DNA of 64,000 nt, taken from the NCBI GenBank assembly GCA_918026815.1, contig CAKJVC010000006.1, positions 1,426,001 through 1,490,000 on the forward strand. Reading direction: 5' to 3'. Each line of letters starts with the position of its first letter. Positions within the stretch are counted from its first letter, which is position 1. This document shows, piece by piece, positions 23,169-34,915 of this stretch. The notes under the pieces were generated by a model. That model ran no database searches, was not told the DNA's origin, and was given only the letters and a program-made list of their open reading frames with translations. Made by a program: the position numbers and the translations under genes. The stretch comes from Chalara sp. BL73 (Eukaryota > Ascomycota > Leotiomycetes > Helotiales).

Positions 23169-26000
23169 CTACGGCTTTAATAAAAATACATAAAACACAT
23201 TGTAAATTTTGTAAAATAGCGGTAGCTTTAATTTGTAAGTTTGCCCGTAATTTTTTATAACTTCTACAACTTTAAATAGCTTTAAATATTTGTTTGCAAG
23301 CTTGCGGCTAAGCTTAAATTGTCGAATATTTTTCGAAGCAAGCATTACTTTCTTTTTTACGCGGAAACGAGTTGGCTTGTGTTTTGCGTCGTAGTACTTC
23401 TTGTATTTTTTGTAAGCTTTTCGAAAGTTACTCGAAAACTTTTTTTGTTTTTTTATTAAAAGCTTAATTCTTTTTTCAGCTGCCGGCACTTTTTTTTCGG
23501 GAACGTTGTTTCCGATGTTCAAGCTTAGCTTAAAATCGAAACCGTAAAGTAGTCTAAACGGAGTACTACTAGTACTTGCGTAAACAGAATTGTTGTGTGT
23601 GAATTCCGCTAAAACCAGTTTCGAAACTTAGTTATTTTGTCTGTAATTGCAATACGTTCTTAAATAAAATTCCAAAGTTTAATTCTGTTGTTCCGTTTAG
23701 CCGTTCGTTTACGGATAAAAAGCAGTAAAAAGTCGGCGGCGAATCTTAAAGTAATACATAAAGTTTTTTCAGAATTTGCTTGTAAAAACAAACTTTTTGT
23801 CGGTAGTAATTCTTTTTAAAAATCCGAAATTTTTATAAATATAATTCATAAACAGTTTCGCAAACTTATAAGCTTAAATACTTTTTCGTACAGTTATATA
23901 GTGTGCTAGTTTAGTGTATTTGTTAACTATAACTAGTATAAAGTTATATATTTAGTTGTGCTTTTTGCTAAGCGGTAAATCTGTAATAAAATCTATAGTT
24001 ATTTTTTTTTAAAGTTTTAAAAAAATAAGAATCGAAGCTAACTCGCTGTAAGTTCGGTGCTTTTTCGGTTTGCTCTTTTAGCATTTCGTGCACGTTTTAA
24101 CATATTTTTTAATATTATTTTTCAAGCTAAACTAATAGTACTTTCGGCTTATTAGCTCGCGCGTTTTACGCACGCCAAAGTGGCCGGCAAGCTCTTTATT
24201 ATAATGTACGTGAATTATTTCTGCGCGTATTAATTTCTTGTTAAAGACATATACAGCTTTCTTATAACGAAGTAAGCTATTTTTGTAATTTATGCTTTAT
24301 AGCTTTTTCGCCCCGGTTTGGCTTCGCTTCGTAGTTTTTTTAGTAATTTTTCGGACTAAAAAAAAATCAGTTTTTTGCAGTTTTGTTAAAACGTTTCGAA
24401 TCGGCTTCGTTACTTTACTATATACCGTTTCGGTCGATAACGACATAATCGCTACTTTCTGTAGCACGCGCTGTTTGCAACTAGTTATACTAGCAGCAAG
24501 CTTAAATTCAACTTTTCGGATTACGCCGCAGTACTTTCTGGCTTATAACTTTGTTATGTTTGTTTTTAGCTCCGGCATTTTACCGGTTCGAAAGCGCTTA
24601 CTCTCCGGAGTAAACGCGACTTTACACGAGCGCGCTTAACTTGTGCTATTTAAAAGCACACTTTTTAAATAGTTTTTTAAAGCATAAAACAACTCTGCTA
24701 TACGCAGTTTGTTATACAAAGTCGAGAAAAACGTTTTTGCCTTTTTTTCGTTTCGCTTTCGATTCGGCGTCGACTCTTTATAGTCCGGCTTTCGTAAAAG
24801 TCCGTTTGCGGAATTAGTTTTGCTTAGTTTAAACTTAATCACAAAATTAAACTCGTTTAAGCTTTCGGCTTATTTCGCTTAGCGGCCTGTAAGTTTCTTT
24901 TTTGTTATAAAATATTTTAAATTGTTGTAGTCGGTGCGAACTGTAACGGTATCGGCACTGCTTCGAAAGTATTGCTTTTATTGTCGAAAAGCATAAACTA
25001 TAACTATTAATTTTATGTCGTGAATGTTATATCGAAACTTAACAGAAGTAAGCTTTTTTAAGTAGAAAGCGATAGGGTACTATTTAGCTTTTTTTTCTTT
25101 TCCGAACAGCTGCGAAAAAATCCCGGCTATAGCCTATTTAAAGCTATTTGTTTTTACTTTAATTTTACGTTACAAATCAAAATGTTTAAACAGAAGTGTT
25201 TTTCGGAATTTTAATTTCAGAACTTTAAAGCTCGCTAGCGCTTCGGGCTTTATTCGAAAAGAAGCTATAAACTTTTTCATTTTCTTAAAAAAGTCTGTTA
25301 ACAGCACACAAATGCAAGCGTATTTTTTAATAAATCGTTTGTAAAAGTTAGTAAACCTTAAAAACACTTGAATATTTTTATAGCATATAAGTATAAGCTA
25401 TTTTTTTACGGTTTCTACGCAAAAAAGATTTATTTCTATACTTTTAAGCTTTACAATAAAGCTTAGAAACTTAACAGTATTCGTATTAAAACAGTATTTA
25501 GAAAAGTTTGCGTATAACTTGTACTTTCGTAGCTTTTCGAGAACTTTATAAACCGCTTTCGTATGGTTTTCGATTTTTTCCGAAAAAATAAGTATGTTAT
25601 TAAAGTAAACTACACAAATTACATCGACAAAGCCGATTAGCGCTTAGTTAATGTAAGCTTGAAATGTAGTTGAAGCGTTCGAAAGCTTAAAAAAAAAAAC
25701 CAAATATTCGAAGTAGCCGTATCGAGTACAAAACGCCGTTTTCTACTTATCGTTTTTTTTAATACGTATTCGGTAATAAGCATTAGTAAAATCTATTTTT
25801 GTGAATCGTTTTAAGCGACGAAGCTTATCCAGCGTTTCACTAATTAAAAACAACAGCGTTCTATTTTTAATCGTAACTTTATTTAATTTTCTGTAGTTTA
25901 CGCATAGCTTAAAAAAACTGTCTTTCTTAAGTACGAATAGAATCGGCGCTTTTACAAAGCTAGTAAATCGGCGAATTCATTTTTTTAATAAAAAAAATTC
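23169..26000 (-). pseudogene. Element B pol remnant: reverse transcriptase, RNase H, integrase
   Basis: The minus strand, ignoring stops, gives a Gypsy polyprotein. The reverse transcriptase active site, normally YxDD, reads YFNNILIFSE (about 25580), so both catalytic Asp codons became Asn. RNase H-like sequence lies about 25170-24880, the integrase region follows, and the open piece 23522-23169 is the integrase C-terminal GPY/F module (KYYDAKHKPTRF, then NIRQFKLSRKLANKYLKLF). Open pieces of 60-117 codons survive between stops. All seen changes fit RIP. It is not functional. Confidence 0.85.
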
Positions 26001-27565
26001 GAAATATTTTTTCAGTATTGTTAATTTTTTTTTTAAAAACGAGTAAACGAAGCTTTACAGCAGTACTGTTCTCGGCTTAAAGTTAATTCGATGCTTTATC
26101 GAATAATGCTTTAGTAAAATGCTTGCAGAAACGTTGTTAAATATATTAGCATAGTTTGTATGCTTAAAAAAAAGCAATATTAAGCTTTTTTTTACTCGCC
26201 GTAAAACTAAACAATAAATTACTTGGTTTTTGCTGGCTTTGCAAAAGTTTTTAACGTTAAACATTTTAATCTAAAACGTTTCGAAAAAGTATCGCTAGCT
26301 TTTCGTAAAAAAACGTATAACTAAGTCGATCTGCTTCAGCTAAAAGTATTTTAATATAAAAAAAACATTTAGTATATTAAAGTCGCACGCTACGAAGTCG
26401 TGTCGGTAAAGTTTTGTAGTGCTTTCGGAATCAGTAATTGCTAGCTCGATATTGTTGATTTCGTAAGTAACAACTTTTTTTTTTTTTACTGTAGCCAGTT
26501 GGAACTAGGCGTTTTTCGATTTTTAATTATGTCGCATAGCCAAAGACTGTTTTACGCAGCTTTGCTTCGTACTGCTGTCAATAAGCGCTTGTACTTTCTT
26601 TGTTTTTTCTTTAGCACTAAATACTTGTACCGAAATAACTATTTGTTTTTTTTCTGCGTTTTTGCTCGTTTTTTTTAGCAGAAAAAATATTAAAAACGAG
26701 CTTTTTCGTTTTTCTGCTTAAGCTTTAAGCAATTAGTAGAAATGTGACTTTTCTTTTTGCAATTGTAGCATTTTATATTAAAGCATTTAAAGAATAGATA
26801 ACTTTTTTTACTGCACCGATAGCATCGAATAGTACTACGTTTACTTTTTGTGCCGGTACCGATAAAAGTGCGATTCGCTTTACTTAAAGTGCTTTTTGTG
26901 TTTTTTTGAGTATTTTCTGCTATAAAGCGTTAAGCCGGCGTTTCTGATTCGGCCGTAAACGTAGAAGTATCGGCGCTTTTTCGCAGGTTTTTTGTGGCTC
27001 TTTTACTTAAACTACTAAAGTTGCTAATGATTTTTTTTGCACTTTTTATTTTTCGAGCCAAAAATATTAGCACTTTCCGGCTTTTAAAGAAATTCCTATA
27101 GCGCAATATGCTTGTTTTCAGGTTATTTTTAAGCTTTCCGAATAGCGTACGTTAACGATGTGCATTATTTACGATTCCCAGCTTTTTTTCGAGCGTTTTT
27201 AAGTGTATTGCAAAAGCTTTTACCGACTGGTTTTTTCGCTGTTTAGTGTTTTTTAGCTTGCTAGCTGCGTCTAGTTCTCGATTGTTTTTATCCGTAAAGC
27301 AATTATAAAAAAAAGCCACAAACTCTTTTTATGTAGTATTGCCGACTTTTACTTTCGACTTATAGCCGTTCTACTTTTGTTCCGTTATTACATCGAAAGC
27401 GGGGACACAATAGTTTATTTTTTGCGTGTTATTAAAAAAGTAGTAATTTTCGTTTGCCCTGAAACAGCGTTTCGCGGCTAACACAAAAAACTGCACTTTT
27501 AATAAAGTTTTTTTTTTAAAATCAAGTAAATCTTTAGGTTTTAGTACCGGTTGCTGAAAGAATAG

Positions 27566-28051
27566 CTAGCGTTCAGGCTTTTTTTTAAATTTTGTTCTGT
27601 TCGGAAACGTTTTACCGGTTCGCCGGCGGCGTTTCGCTTTAGTTTCTTTTTCGGCCAGTTTCTGGCTTTTTTCGAAATTATTCAAGCTACGCAACTGCTT
27701 TTTTAATATCTTTTTCTGTTTTTTGACTTTTTCAAGTTTTTTAGCAGTGTTGTTTGCTTTTGTAAGTCTTTGCTTTTTGCGTTGCTTTGTTTGACGTATT
27801 TCTTTTTGAAGTTCTGCTACAATAAATAGCTCGCAGGCCAATGTATTTTGTGTGTTTATAACAACGTCGTTTTTTTGCCGTTCTTGAAGCGTTTTGTTTT
27901 CGATTTTTTCCGAGTGTTGACTTTTTTCTGATTCTTTGCGCACACGGGTTGTACCAGGTGAGTCAAGACTCAGGTTTTTTGTAGAAGACCGAGTAATAGA
28001 TCGACGAACTGTAAAAGCAAATCCAGCTGCTTTCTTTTTTCTTTTCGACAC
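27566..28051 (-). pseudogene. Element B Gag-like N-terminal ORF
   Basis: A 161-codon open frame immediately inside the 5' LTR of element B. It is basic and rich in Lys, Arg, Glu and Gln, with a coiled-coil-like central part (KLEKVKKQKKILKKQL). Further down the same strand a zinc knuckle reads CYNCKKKSHISTNC (about 26780), the C-x2-C-x4-H-x4-C pattern of Gag nucleocapsids. The frame between them is broken by stops. Position and composition identify it as the start of Gag, although no capsid motif is visible in this piece. Confidence 0.6.
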
Positions 28052-28117
28052 TATGGCGTTTTGGGTGCGATACTCTTTTGACTCGTGCCGAACTACACTT
28101 CGTGAAAAAGATTAGAA

Positions 28118-28320
28118 TGTAAAGTGCTGGAGTAGAGTGGCACAAGTCAACTGCAATTGATACAAAGACTAATCTTTACCTTCTCTACTACGTCCCGAGT
28201 CCCCTACTTATACCCTCCGAACCCCTGGCGACTCCCTACGTGCCCATACGTGCCAAGCCTCAGTGCCTTTACCGAGCCCCCCTCAGTTCCCCTTAGCACG
28301 TGACTTCCTGGCGCCTGACA
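28118..28320 (-). repeat. 5' LTR of element B (203 bp)
   Basis: Partner of 21496-21698. The four positions where this copy has A or T against G or C in the partner lie in its left 60 bp, again the side facing the interior. Confidence 0.95.
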
Positions 28321-28325
28321 CAACT

Positions 28326-28603
28326 CAAGCTGCACAGGGATCTCGATCCGTGGATCTAGGTAGAAGGATGCAAAGGTATGAACAACTATCAATTGTTATA
28401 ACTAAGAGAACAAACTACAGGCAGAAAAAGGGGAGGAAAGCAGTGCTTTATATACAGGATGCTGGCCGGGGGCCAGTGTAAGCGAGCTTTGTAGTGTTAG
28501 TTGCCAAGCTTTAAAGTGCCGAGCCCTGTAGTAACAAGGGCTAAGCTCTACCGAGCTCCGCAGTGCTTGGCGCTAAGCTCGAGATAGGGCCAGGGCCGTG
28601 ACA
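28326..28603 (-). repeat. 3' LTR of element C, main part (split by element B)
   Basis: With 21486-21495 it makes 288 bp, matching 34628-34915. Its C-to-T and G-to-A differences cluster in the right half, next to the element interior. Confidence 0.93.
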
Positions 28604-29674
28604 TTACCTTCTCCTTCAGTGTAGCTTGCTTTCAAGCTACGGCGGATCAAAAATAGAATGTAACAATCAAAAATCAAAAATCAAAATCAAAAAAATCCAC
28701 TTTCCCGGCTTCCGTAGCATGCTTTACTTATTGTTATTTAAGCGATCAGCCGGTTTCTTGCTCTGCAAGTAGCAATTAAGCCAGTATTGTAAATTTGCCG
28801 GAGGACTTTTAGCTTTAAAGTACTCGTTGTAAAAAGCTTTCAGCTTGTATAGCGCCTTTTTGAATCTTTCGGCATTATAAAATACAAAGTCGTAATTTAT
28901 GCTTACTTATTTTATTTGGTACTAAAGTTTTCGGCGGTACTTTCGGCTTTGCAAAACTTGTTCGATTTCTTATTCCGGTTGTTGGTTGTAAACTACAAGT
29001 ACTAAAAGCTTTTAATGCTGGCTTGGTAGCGAGTCACCAGGGTTTTTCCGCAAAAGTTCCGGTGCAAAAACGTTATGAAACTGATTGCTTTCTGGAAGCT
29101 TTAAGCAATACGAGTAACTTACTTGTTTAGTGATTTCGTATAGGCCTTTATTCTGGTAGCTTAGTTTTCGGCTTGGCCGTTTGCTAGTCTAGTTTTTTGT
29201 CGAAACTTACACTTTGTTTTTGACTTTAAAGTCGACTGGTCGTCGGTGCTTGTTAGCTTGTATTGTTTGTTGCTTTTAAGCTTTGGCTATTTTAGTTTTT
29301 GTTTATTCTTAAGTTTCGTGAATTTTTTTAATATAAGCTTAAGCATTTTTCCGAGCTTTTTTAACATGCTGTGAAACTGAAACAAAGTTTTTAAGACGGA
29401 CCTAGTTTATGTCTATTCGGAGCTAATAGCTTAGCTCGACTATAAAAAAAAACAACTTTGTAAAGTAATATAGCAAACTAGCTGCTGCGTAGTTTATCGC
29501 ATGAATTAAAGTAAACCAGTTATTTTGAAAAGCATTAGCAAAAAGACAGAAGCGTTGATCGATTTATTAATTTGCGTTTTCAGTTTAACTGTTTGTTTAA
29601 AAGTAGTATACTGTCGAAAGTTTAAGCTTTGTGCTTAAAAGCCGGCAAAACTTATTTTAAAACGCAGAAATAAA

Positions 29675-32017
29675 CTAAAGTCTTCGATTCGACACGATAG
29701 TTGTAGCAAAACTATAGTATTTATAAACATGCACTAAATACAGCTGAGCTATAGTTTTAGCGTTGACTGTTTTGTTGCAAAAAATCGAAATAAAGCGTTT
29801 GCCGAGCCTGTTTATAAACACGCATACTATATTTATGCTTTTTTTGTCGAAAAGCATATTTTTGAAATCAACTAATATATACTGCCAAGAACGGTCCGGT
29901 ATTAGCAGTAAGTGCAACAGCTCTAGAGTTTTGTTTTTAGAAACTTTAAACTTACGGCAAGCGTAACAATTGTTTACGAAACGCTTAATATCGTTATTTA
30001 TTCCGAGCTAGTAGTACTGTTCTTTAATCAGCTTTTTTGTTTTGTTTTGGCCTGGGTAAGCTGTAGCTAAACTACAGTGTGATGCTGTAATTAAAGCAGT
30101 TTGTACTAATTCGGCTACTACAAGCCGGCTTTTTTTTTTTAGCAACTCGTTTTTTAAGCTGTAGTTTTTTTTGCTTTTTTGACTTAGCTTTTTTGCAAGA
30201 TTTAAGTTTTGAGCAGTTCGGTTAGCTTGCAGAATTTCGTCGATTAAATCGAGCTGTTTTTCAATTAGCGACAACAACAAAGCTACCCGGTTCACTTCGA
30301 GCTTTGCAGTGTTTAACGCTAAGCTTGTATCGAGTTTTACAGTGCTTAACGCTGAGCTTATATCGAGCTTTACAGTGTTTAACGCTGAGCTTATATCGAG
30401 CTTTACAGTGCTTAACGTTGAGCTTATAGCGAGTTCTTGAAGAATTTAAGGATCAAGCTGTACTAAAAATAAAAAAGCCTGATTTCGGTTTTTTCGCTTT
30501 GTTTAGTCCAAGCTTTTTGTCTGGTTTTGTCGTGTCAACGAGTCGGCTTTGTTGTGCTTGCCGGGCTTGTAAAATATTTTGAAATAGTACCGAGAAAAAA
30601 TCTTAGCTTAACGGGCTTGTTTAGCTGATAGCAGCTTGCTCGATATAAAGTATTTTAAAGCTTTGTGATTTGTAATTACTTTAATGTGATTTTTAGTGCT
30701 TTCGAGCTCGGCACGCTAATATTGCAACGCTTTAACAATAGCTAGCATTTTTTTGTCGTGAATTGAGTAATTGGTTTCCGCGAGAACTATAGTTTTAAAG
30801 AAATACTCTATAGAATGCTATTTACTGTTAAAGCTTTTTTGAAAAAACACAGCTGCTACTACAATGTTCGAAACGTTCGTTTCTAATATGCACTAACTGT
30901 CTAAATTGTAGTAAGCCAGCAAAAAAGCACTTATTAGCATAGTTTTAAGCTTGTTGAATGCTTAAGTACACTTGTTGTCGAAAACAAACTTATAATCAGC
31001 ACGAGTCAACTGAATTAGCAGTGTCGCAATCTGGCTGTAGCTTCGAATAAACTTTCTGTAAAAATTGCAAAAACCTAGAAAAAATTAAACTTTTTTAACT
31101 GTTTTCGGAAGTTCCTAGTTTGCAATTACTTGTATTTTGTCTGGATTTACTTAAATGCCGTTAGTCGAAACAATGAATTTTAAGTACTTTGTTCGCTTTA
31201 CACTAAATTCACACTTTTTGATATCGGCTTGTAAGCCGGCAGTTTGCAATTTGTCGATTACTTGCTTTACGTGTGCTTTGTGCTGTAGCTCGTTTTCAGA
31301 GTAAATAAAAATGTTATTAAAATATACTGTGCAAACTACATTTAACAAGTCTCGAAAAGTGTCGTTAATGTAGCTTTAAAACGTTGCCGGCTTATTAGTA
31401 AAGCCAAAAAGTAGAACTTTGTACTAAAACAAGCTATAGCAAATGCAGAATGCTGTAAGCTTTTCAGATTCTGGAAAAATCCGGATCCGGTGAAATGTTT
31501 AGCAAATATTTAGTTTTGTAAAAACTTTAGCTTTGCTTAGCTTAGCTAGCGTTTCGTTAATTAACAGCAAAAAATACCGGTTTTTTTTAGTTAACGAATT
31601 CAGTTTTCGGTAGTCGACACAAAAACGAAGTAAACCGTCCGACTTTCGCGCAAACAAAACAAGTAATGCAAAAAAAGCTTTGCTAGTAACAACAAAACTT
31701 TTTTTTAAATTAGCTGTTAAGTAGTTTCGCATAGTTTCAAGCTTTTCGATTAAATGCTTGTTTAAATAGCAAAACTTTAAAGTATTGTTTTCTGTAAGCT
31801 CAATTTTGTAGTCGATACTTCGGTGTAAAGCTAAAGTGTTTAATTTTTGCTTCGAGAAAAAAGCTAAGCGACTATAGTAAGTGCTCGGAATTTGGTTTTG
31901 TAAAAATTCTTTTAATTTAACAAACTGCTGTTTTTGCTTTCGATTTTCAATTATCCGGTTTAAGCCGTTTAACGTAATTGAAAATAGCTCGATTCTTTGT
32001 TGCCGAGCGTTTAGCAT
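29675..32017 (-). pseudogene. Element C pol remnant: reverse transcriptase to integrase
   Basis: Reverse transcriptase: HRSIDYKIELTENN, FARKSDGLLRFCVDYRKLN and AKVFTKLNIC in the open frame 32017-31499, then YFNNIFIYSE in 31348-31151. The catalytic YxDD reads YFNN and the first catalytic Asp region reads KLNI, both Asp-to-Asn. RNase H is broken. The integrase zinc region (30295-30008) keeps HCSLATAYPGQNKT and ends KEQYY; the catalytic region (29917-29675) keeps the first Asp (VDFKN) but the second, in TIVSNRR, is Asn. A 33-bp tandem repeat interrupts upstream of the integrase zinc region. Not functional. Confidence 0.85.
30298..30429 (-). repeat. 33-bp tandem repeat, four units, in element C pol
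   Basis: Four 33-bp units (each opening CGAGYTTT and containing CAGTGYTTAACG) lie head to tail. The period is a multiple of three and adds 11 residues per unit in the pol frame between RNase H and integrase. Units differ at a few positions, mainly C/T and G/A. Confidence 0.9.
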
Positions 32018-32246
32018 AAACCCGTTACTAGAAATTATTTTAATATTTAAGTATGTACGCCGGCCAGGCTTGTCAGGCCGACTATTTCCTTCTGCTTTAG
32101 CGAAGCTTTTTAGCTGAAGTTCTGGCTTGGCTTTAAGCTGGTAGTCGTAAAAGCGAAAAAGCTTACTAGCTATGATTTTCAGGCTTTTGCTGGTTTCTCG
32201 AGCCTAGGTTGGCCCGTAAGCGCTAGCTCGGGTAAGCTTCCGGCTG

Positions 32247-32340
32247 GCTGTAGCAAAGCTCGATTTCTGGGGCACGAGCTTCTAGCTAGCTGTAGCAAAG
32301 CTCGATTTCTGGAAAACGAGCTTCTAGCTAGCTGTAGCTT
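32247..32340 (-). repeat. 42-bp tandem repeat in element C
   Basis: Two full 42-bp units starting GCTGTAGCAAAGCTCG (32247, 32289) and the start of a third (32331). The period is divisible by three. It lies upstream of the reverse transcriptase on the coding strand, in the Gag-protease region. Confidence 0.8.
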
Positions 32341-34145
32341 CTCGAACAGTATAAACCGCCTAAACAGCTTAAACAGCTAGCTGTAAAGCCTGAACAACCG
32401 GCTGCCGAACAGCCTGTACAGCCTAAACGTGCAAATAGTCTTTCGCTAGCAAAGCCTAAACTAAGCTTACTGTCAAAGCTTTGATCTGAATGCCGTTCAA
32501 GCGTTTTTTGTCGTTTTTAGCGATTGCTTTGTTTCGGCGTAGCATATTCTGCTAGTATTGTATTTGAACTTGCTGAAGTCGAATATTGTTTTTTAAGTAA
32601 GTAGTTATAGTTCTGGAATAAGTGTATATTAGTAGAAATTCTAAAAGCTACTGTAGCTGTCGATAATAAACATTAATTAAAATCCGAAAATCATATTATA
32701 AAAGCTTAGCTTTAAAATAAGTAAAAGAAAGTTGTAAATCCGGCGGCTATCAATTTTAATGTTGAACAAAAAATACTAAGAAATAAAAAATCTTTTTTTA
32801 CTATCGTATTTTTTCGAATAAATAAAATAAAAAAGCCGTTTAAGCTTCAACTCAAAAATGCGACAAAAGTTTAATGCAAAACGAGTATTAATAAAAACAT
32901 AACTACTAGTTCCGGTATTACTTAAAGCTTTAGCTTGCACTGTAATTTCGTTTTTGTAAAAAGTGTATATTACAGTAAAAGAATTGCCGGCTATTAGTAA
33001 ACTTAGATCGATTTGTTAAAAATCGAACACGTAAGCTTTAAAAAAAAAGCTTTGGCTTAAAACTGTTCGTTTTCCGATTTATTTGCGTCGGCTTTATTTT
33101 GTGCTTTATTACTTGAAACTTTTTTTTGCTTAATTTCTTGAATTCTAAGTGTTGCTTAAGAATTTAAGCAAAAGCTTGTAAAATGCTTTTTTTCACTGTA
33201 TTTGAAGCAAGTGCTTTAAAAATAATCCGGAGCTAAGCTACGAGCTGAGCTAAAAGTGCTGTTACGGCTTATAGCTGGGCCTGAAATAGCACGCTAGAGT
33301 GCTGGCGAAAAAGCTCGGTAAACTTTCGGAGCCGAAAAAAGTCTTTAACGTTTAAAAGCCGAAACAGCATTTAGCTTAGCTTGACGCGCTAATGTAAAAA
33401 GAAATTGTCGATAGAATTCTTGTAAATTAATACTTAGCCGTTAATATTCGTGTACTAGTTTTTAGTACGTAAAGTGCTAATAGTGTATAGCTAAAAGTCG
33501 GTTCTGGAATTCTTTATTTAGCTTTTTTTACAAATAGCTTTTTTAGGTCGAAGAAAAAACTCGTTTTACAGCAGCTAAACGAGCAAACTCGGTATAAAAA
33601 TCATTGAAGTTTTGTGCAGTTTGTTGTTTTAAAGCGTAAAACTGGTTTTCGGCTTTTTCGGCTTCAAAATAGTTTCGAAAAATTGTGTTTAAGTAAGCTA
33701 GCATTTCGTCGACAGAAAGCTAAAGTTTTAAGCTATTTTCGTTATACCGAAGCGAAAAATAACGCTGTGCTTTACTTATAGTACAGCCGAACACGTAATC
33801 GATTCGTTTTTGTTCTGTAAGCTACTAGTCTGCATTTGCTTTAAACTTTTTTCGTAATAAGGATTTTTAAGCAATGTACGTAAGCGAAATGCCGTTGTTT
33901 AAAAAGTCTAAGTTTCGGTGCTTCGAAAAAAGCTTTTTTAAGTATAGCCGAAACTTATGCCGCTTACTAAACTTAAGCTTATAGTTGCTATCAGAAAATA
34001 AGCTGTCTAATAGTAACGCGTTTAAGTCATTTTCTTGTTTTTGAAGTAATCGAAAAGTCGAAAGTTTTTTTACTAAAAAAACTAAGTTGCTTAGTTTTGT
34101 GGCCGCTAACTGTTCTAGTAATACACGAAACTAGCTGTTTGAAAG

Positions 34146-34379
34146 CTAAACAGAAGTTTTTAAAACATCAGCTACTTGCTGATTCAATTGATTGCGTACG
34201 TTTTTTTCAGGTTTTTTGCTAACTGACGACCGGCTTATTTCTTTAAAAGTAGCAGCTGACAACGTTGCTTCAAAAGTAGTACAGTCGTTTAGTTGAACTA
34301 AAAAAGTACTTTTTATCGAAAAGAGTTTAAAGGGCGTTTTTTGTCTTTTTTCGACAAGCTTCTTTTTTGTCGTAAGCAT
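34146..34379 (-). pseudogene. Element C Gag-like N-terminal ORF
   Basis: A 77-codon open frame just inside the 5' LTR of element C, rich in Lys, Ser and Thr, with no recognisable domain. Position alone suggests the start of Gag. The following 2 kb on the same strand are Gag/protease-like but broken by many stops. Confidence 0.5.
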
Positions 34380-34627
34380 ATTGCTGTAAAATAAATTCGA
34401 AAATAAAAAAAAGTAGTAGTAATAGCTTAACTCGACTAATTAAAAAAAGCGGCTTAACCAGTATGTGCTAAAAGCTAGAGTTAGTGTATACAGGCTTTAA
34501 CTTTAGCTTATATTTCTACAGACTTCGTTTGTAGCGTCGTAGAATAGTCTTTACGGTTCTGATTCAATACAAAAAAAAAAGATATTATTAAGCTCCGTCT
34601 CCGGAAAGTTTGTAAAGTTTGTTTTAA

Positions 34628-34915
34628 TGTAACAATTCAAGCTGCACAAAAATCTCGATCCGTGGATTTAAGTAAAAAAATGCAAAAATATAAACAACTA
34701 TCAATTGTTATAACTAAGAAAACAAACTACAGGCAGAAGAAAAAGAGGAGAGCAGTGCTTTATATACAGGATGCTGGCCGGGGGCCAGTGTAAGCGAGCC
34801 CTGTAGTGTTGGTTGCCAAGCTCTGGAGTGCCGAGCCCTGTGGTAACAGGGGCCAAGCTCTACCGAGCTCCGCAGTGCTTGGCGCCAAGCTCGAGATAGG
34901 GCCAGGGCCGTGACA
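34628..34915 (-). repeat. 5' LTR of element C (288 bp)
   Basis: Intact copy beginning TGTAACAATTC and ending GGCCGTGACA, followed by the TACAG duplication. G-to-A changes relative to the other copy are concentrated in its left half, facing the interior; its right half is the less mutated of the two copies. Confidence 0.95.

Larger units (their letters stand above)
21496..28320 (-). mobile_element. Gypsy chromovirus 'element B', full length, nested in the LTR of element C
   Basis: LTRs of 203 bp each lie at 21496-21698 and 28118-28320, starting TGTAA and ending CCTGACA. The duplication CAACT (21491-21495 and 28321-28325) is perfect. Joining the flanks rebuilds an uninterrupted LTR of element C, so B landed 10 bp inside it. 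Coding order on the minus strand is Gag-like (28051), zinc knuckle (about 26790-26740), reverse transcriptase (about 25900-25400), RNase H, integrase, and a GPY/F-type end (23522-23169). The polypurine tract AGAGAAAGGGGCAA abuts the left LTR on the coding strand. Heavily RIP-mutated. Confidence 0.95.
21486..34915 (-). mobile_element. Gypsy retrotransposon 'element C', full length, nested in the hAT
   Basis: Two 288-bp LTRs bound it: the left one is split by element B (21486-21495 plus 28326-28603), the right one is 34628-34915. Both begin TGTAACAA and end CCGTGACA. The target duplication TACAG is perfect (21481-21485 and 34916-34920). Coding is on the minus strand: Gag-like near 34379, reverse transcriptase at 32017-31151, RNase H about 30850-30600, integrase about 30295-29675. 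A polypurine tract (GAAGGAGAAGGTAA on the coding strand) abuts the left LTR, confirming orientation. Without B it is about 6.6 kb. RIP has introduced many stops. Confidence 0.95.

Noticed and set aside
30298..30429. CRISPR-like array of 33-bp repeats
   Set aside because: Units are directly adjacent without spacers and lie in a eukaryotic retrotransposon frame; it is a plain tandem repeat.
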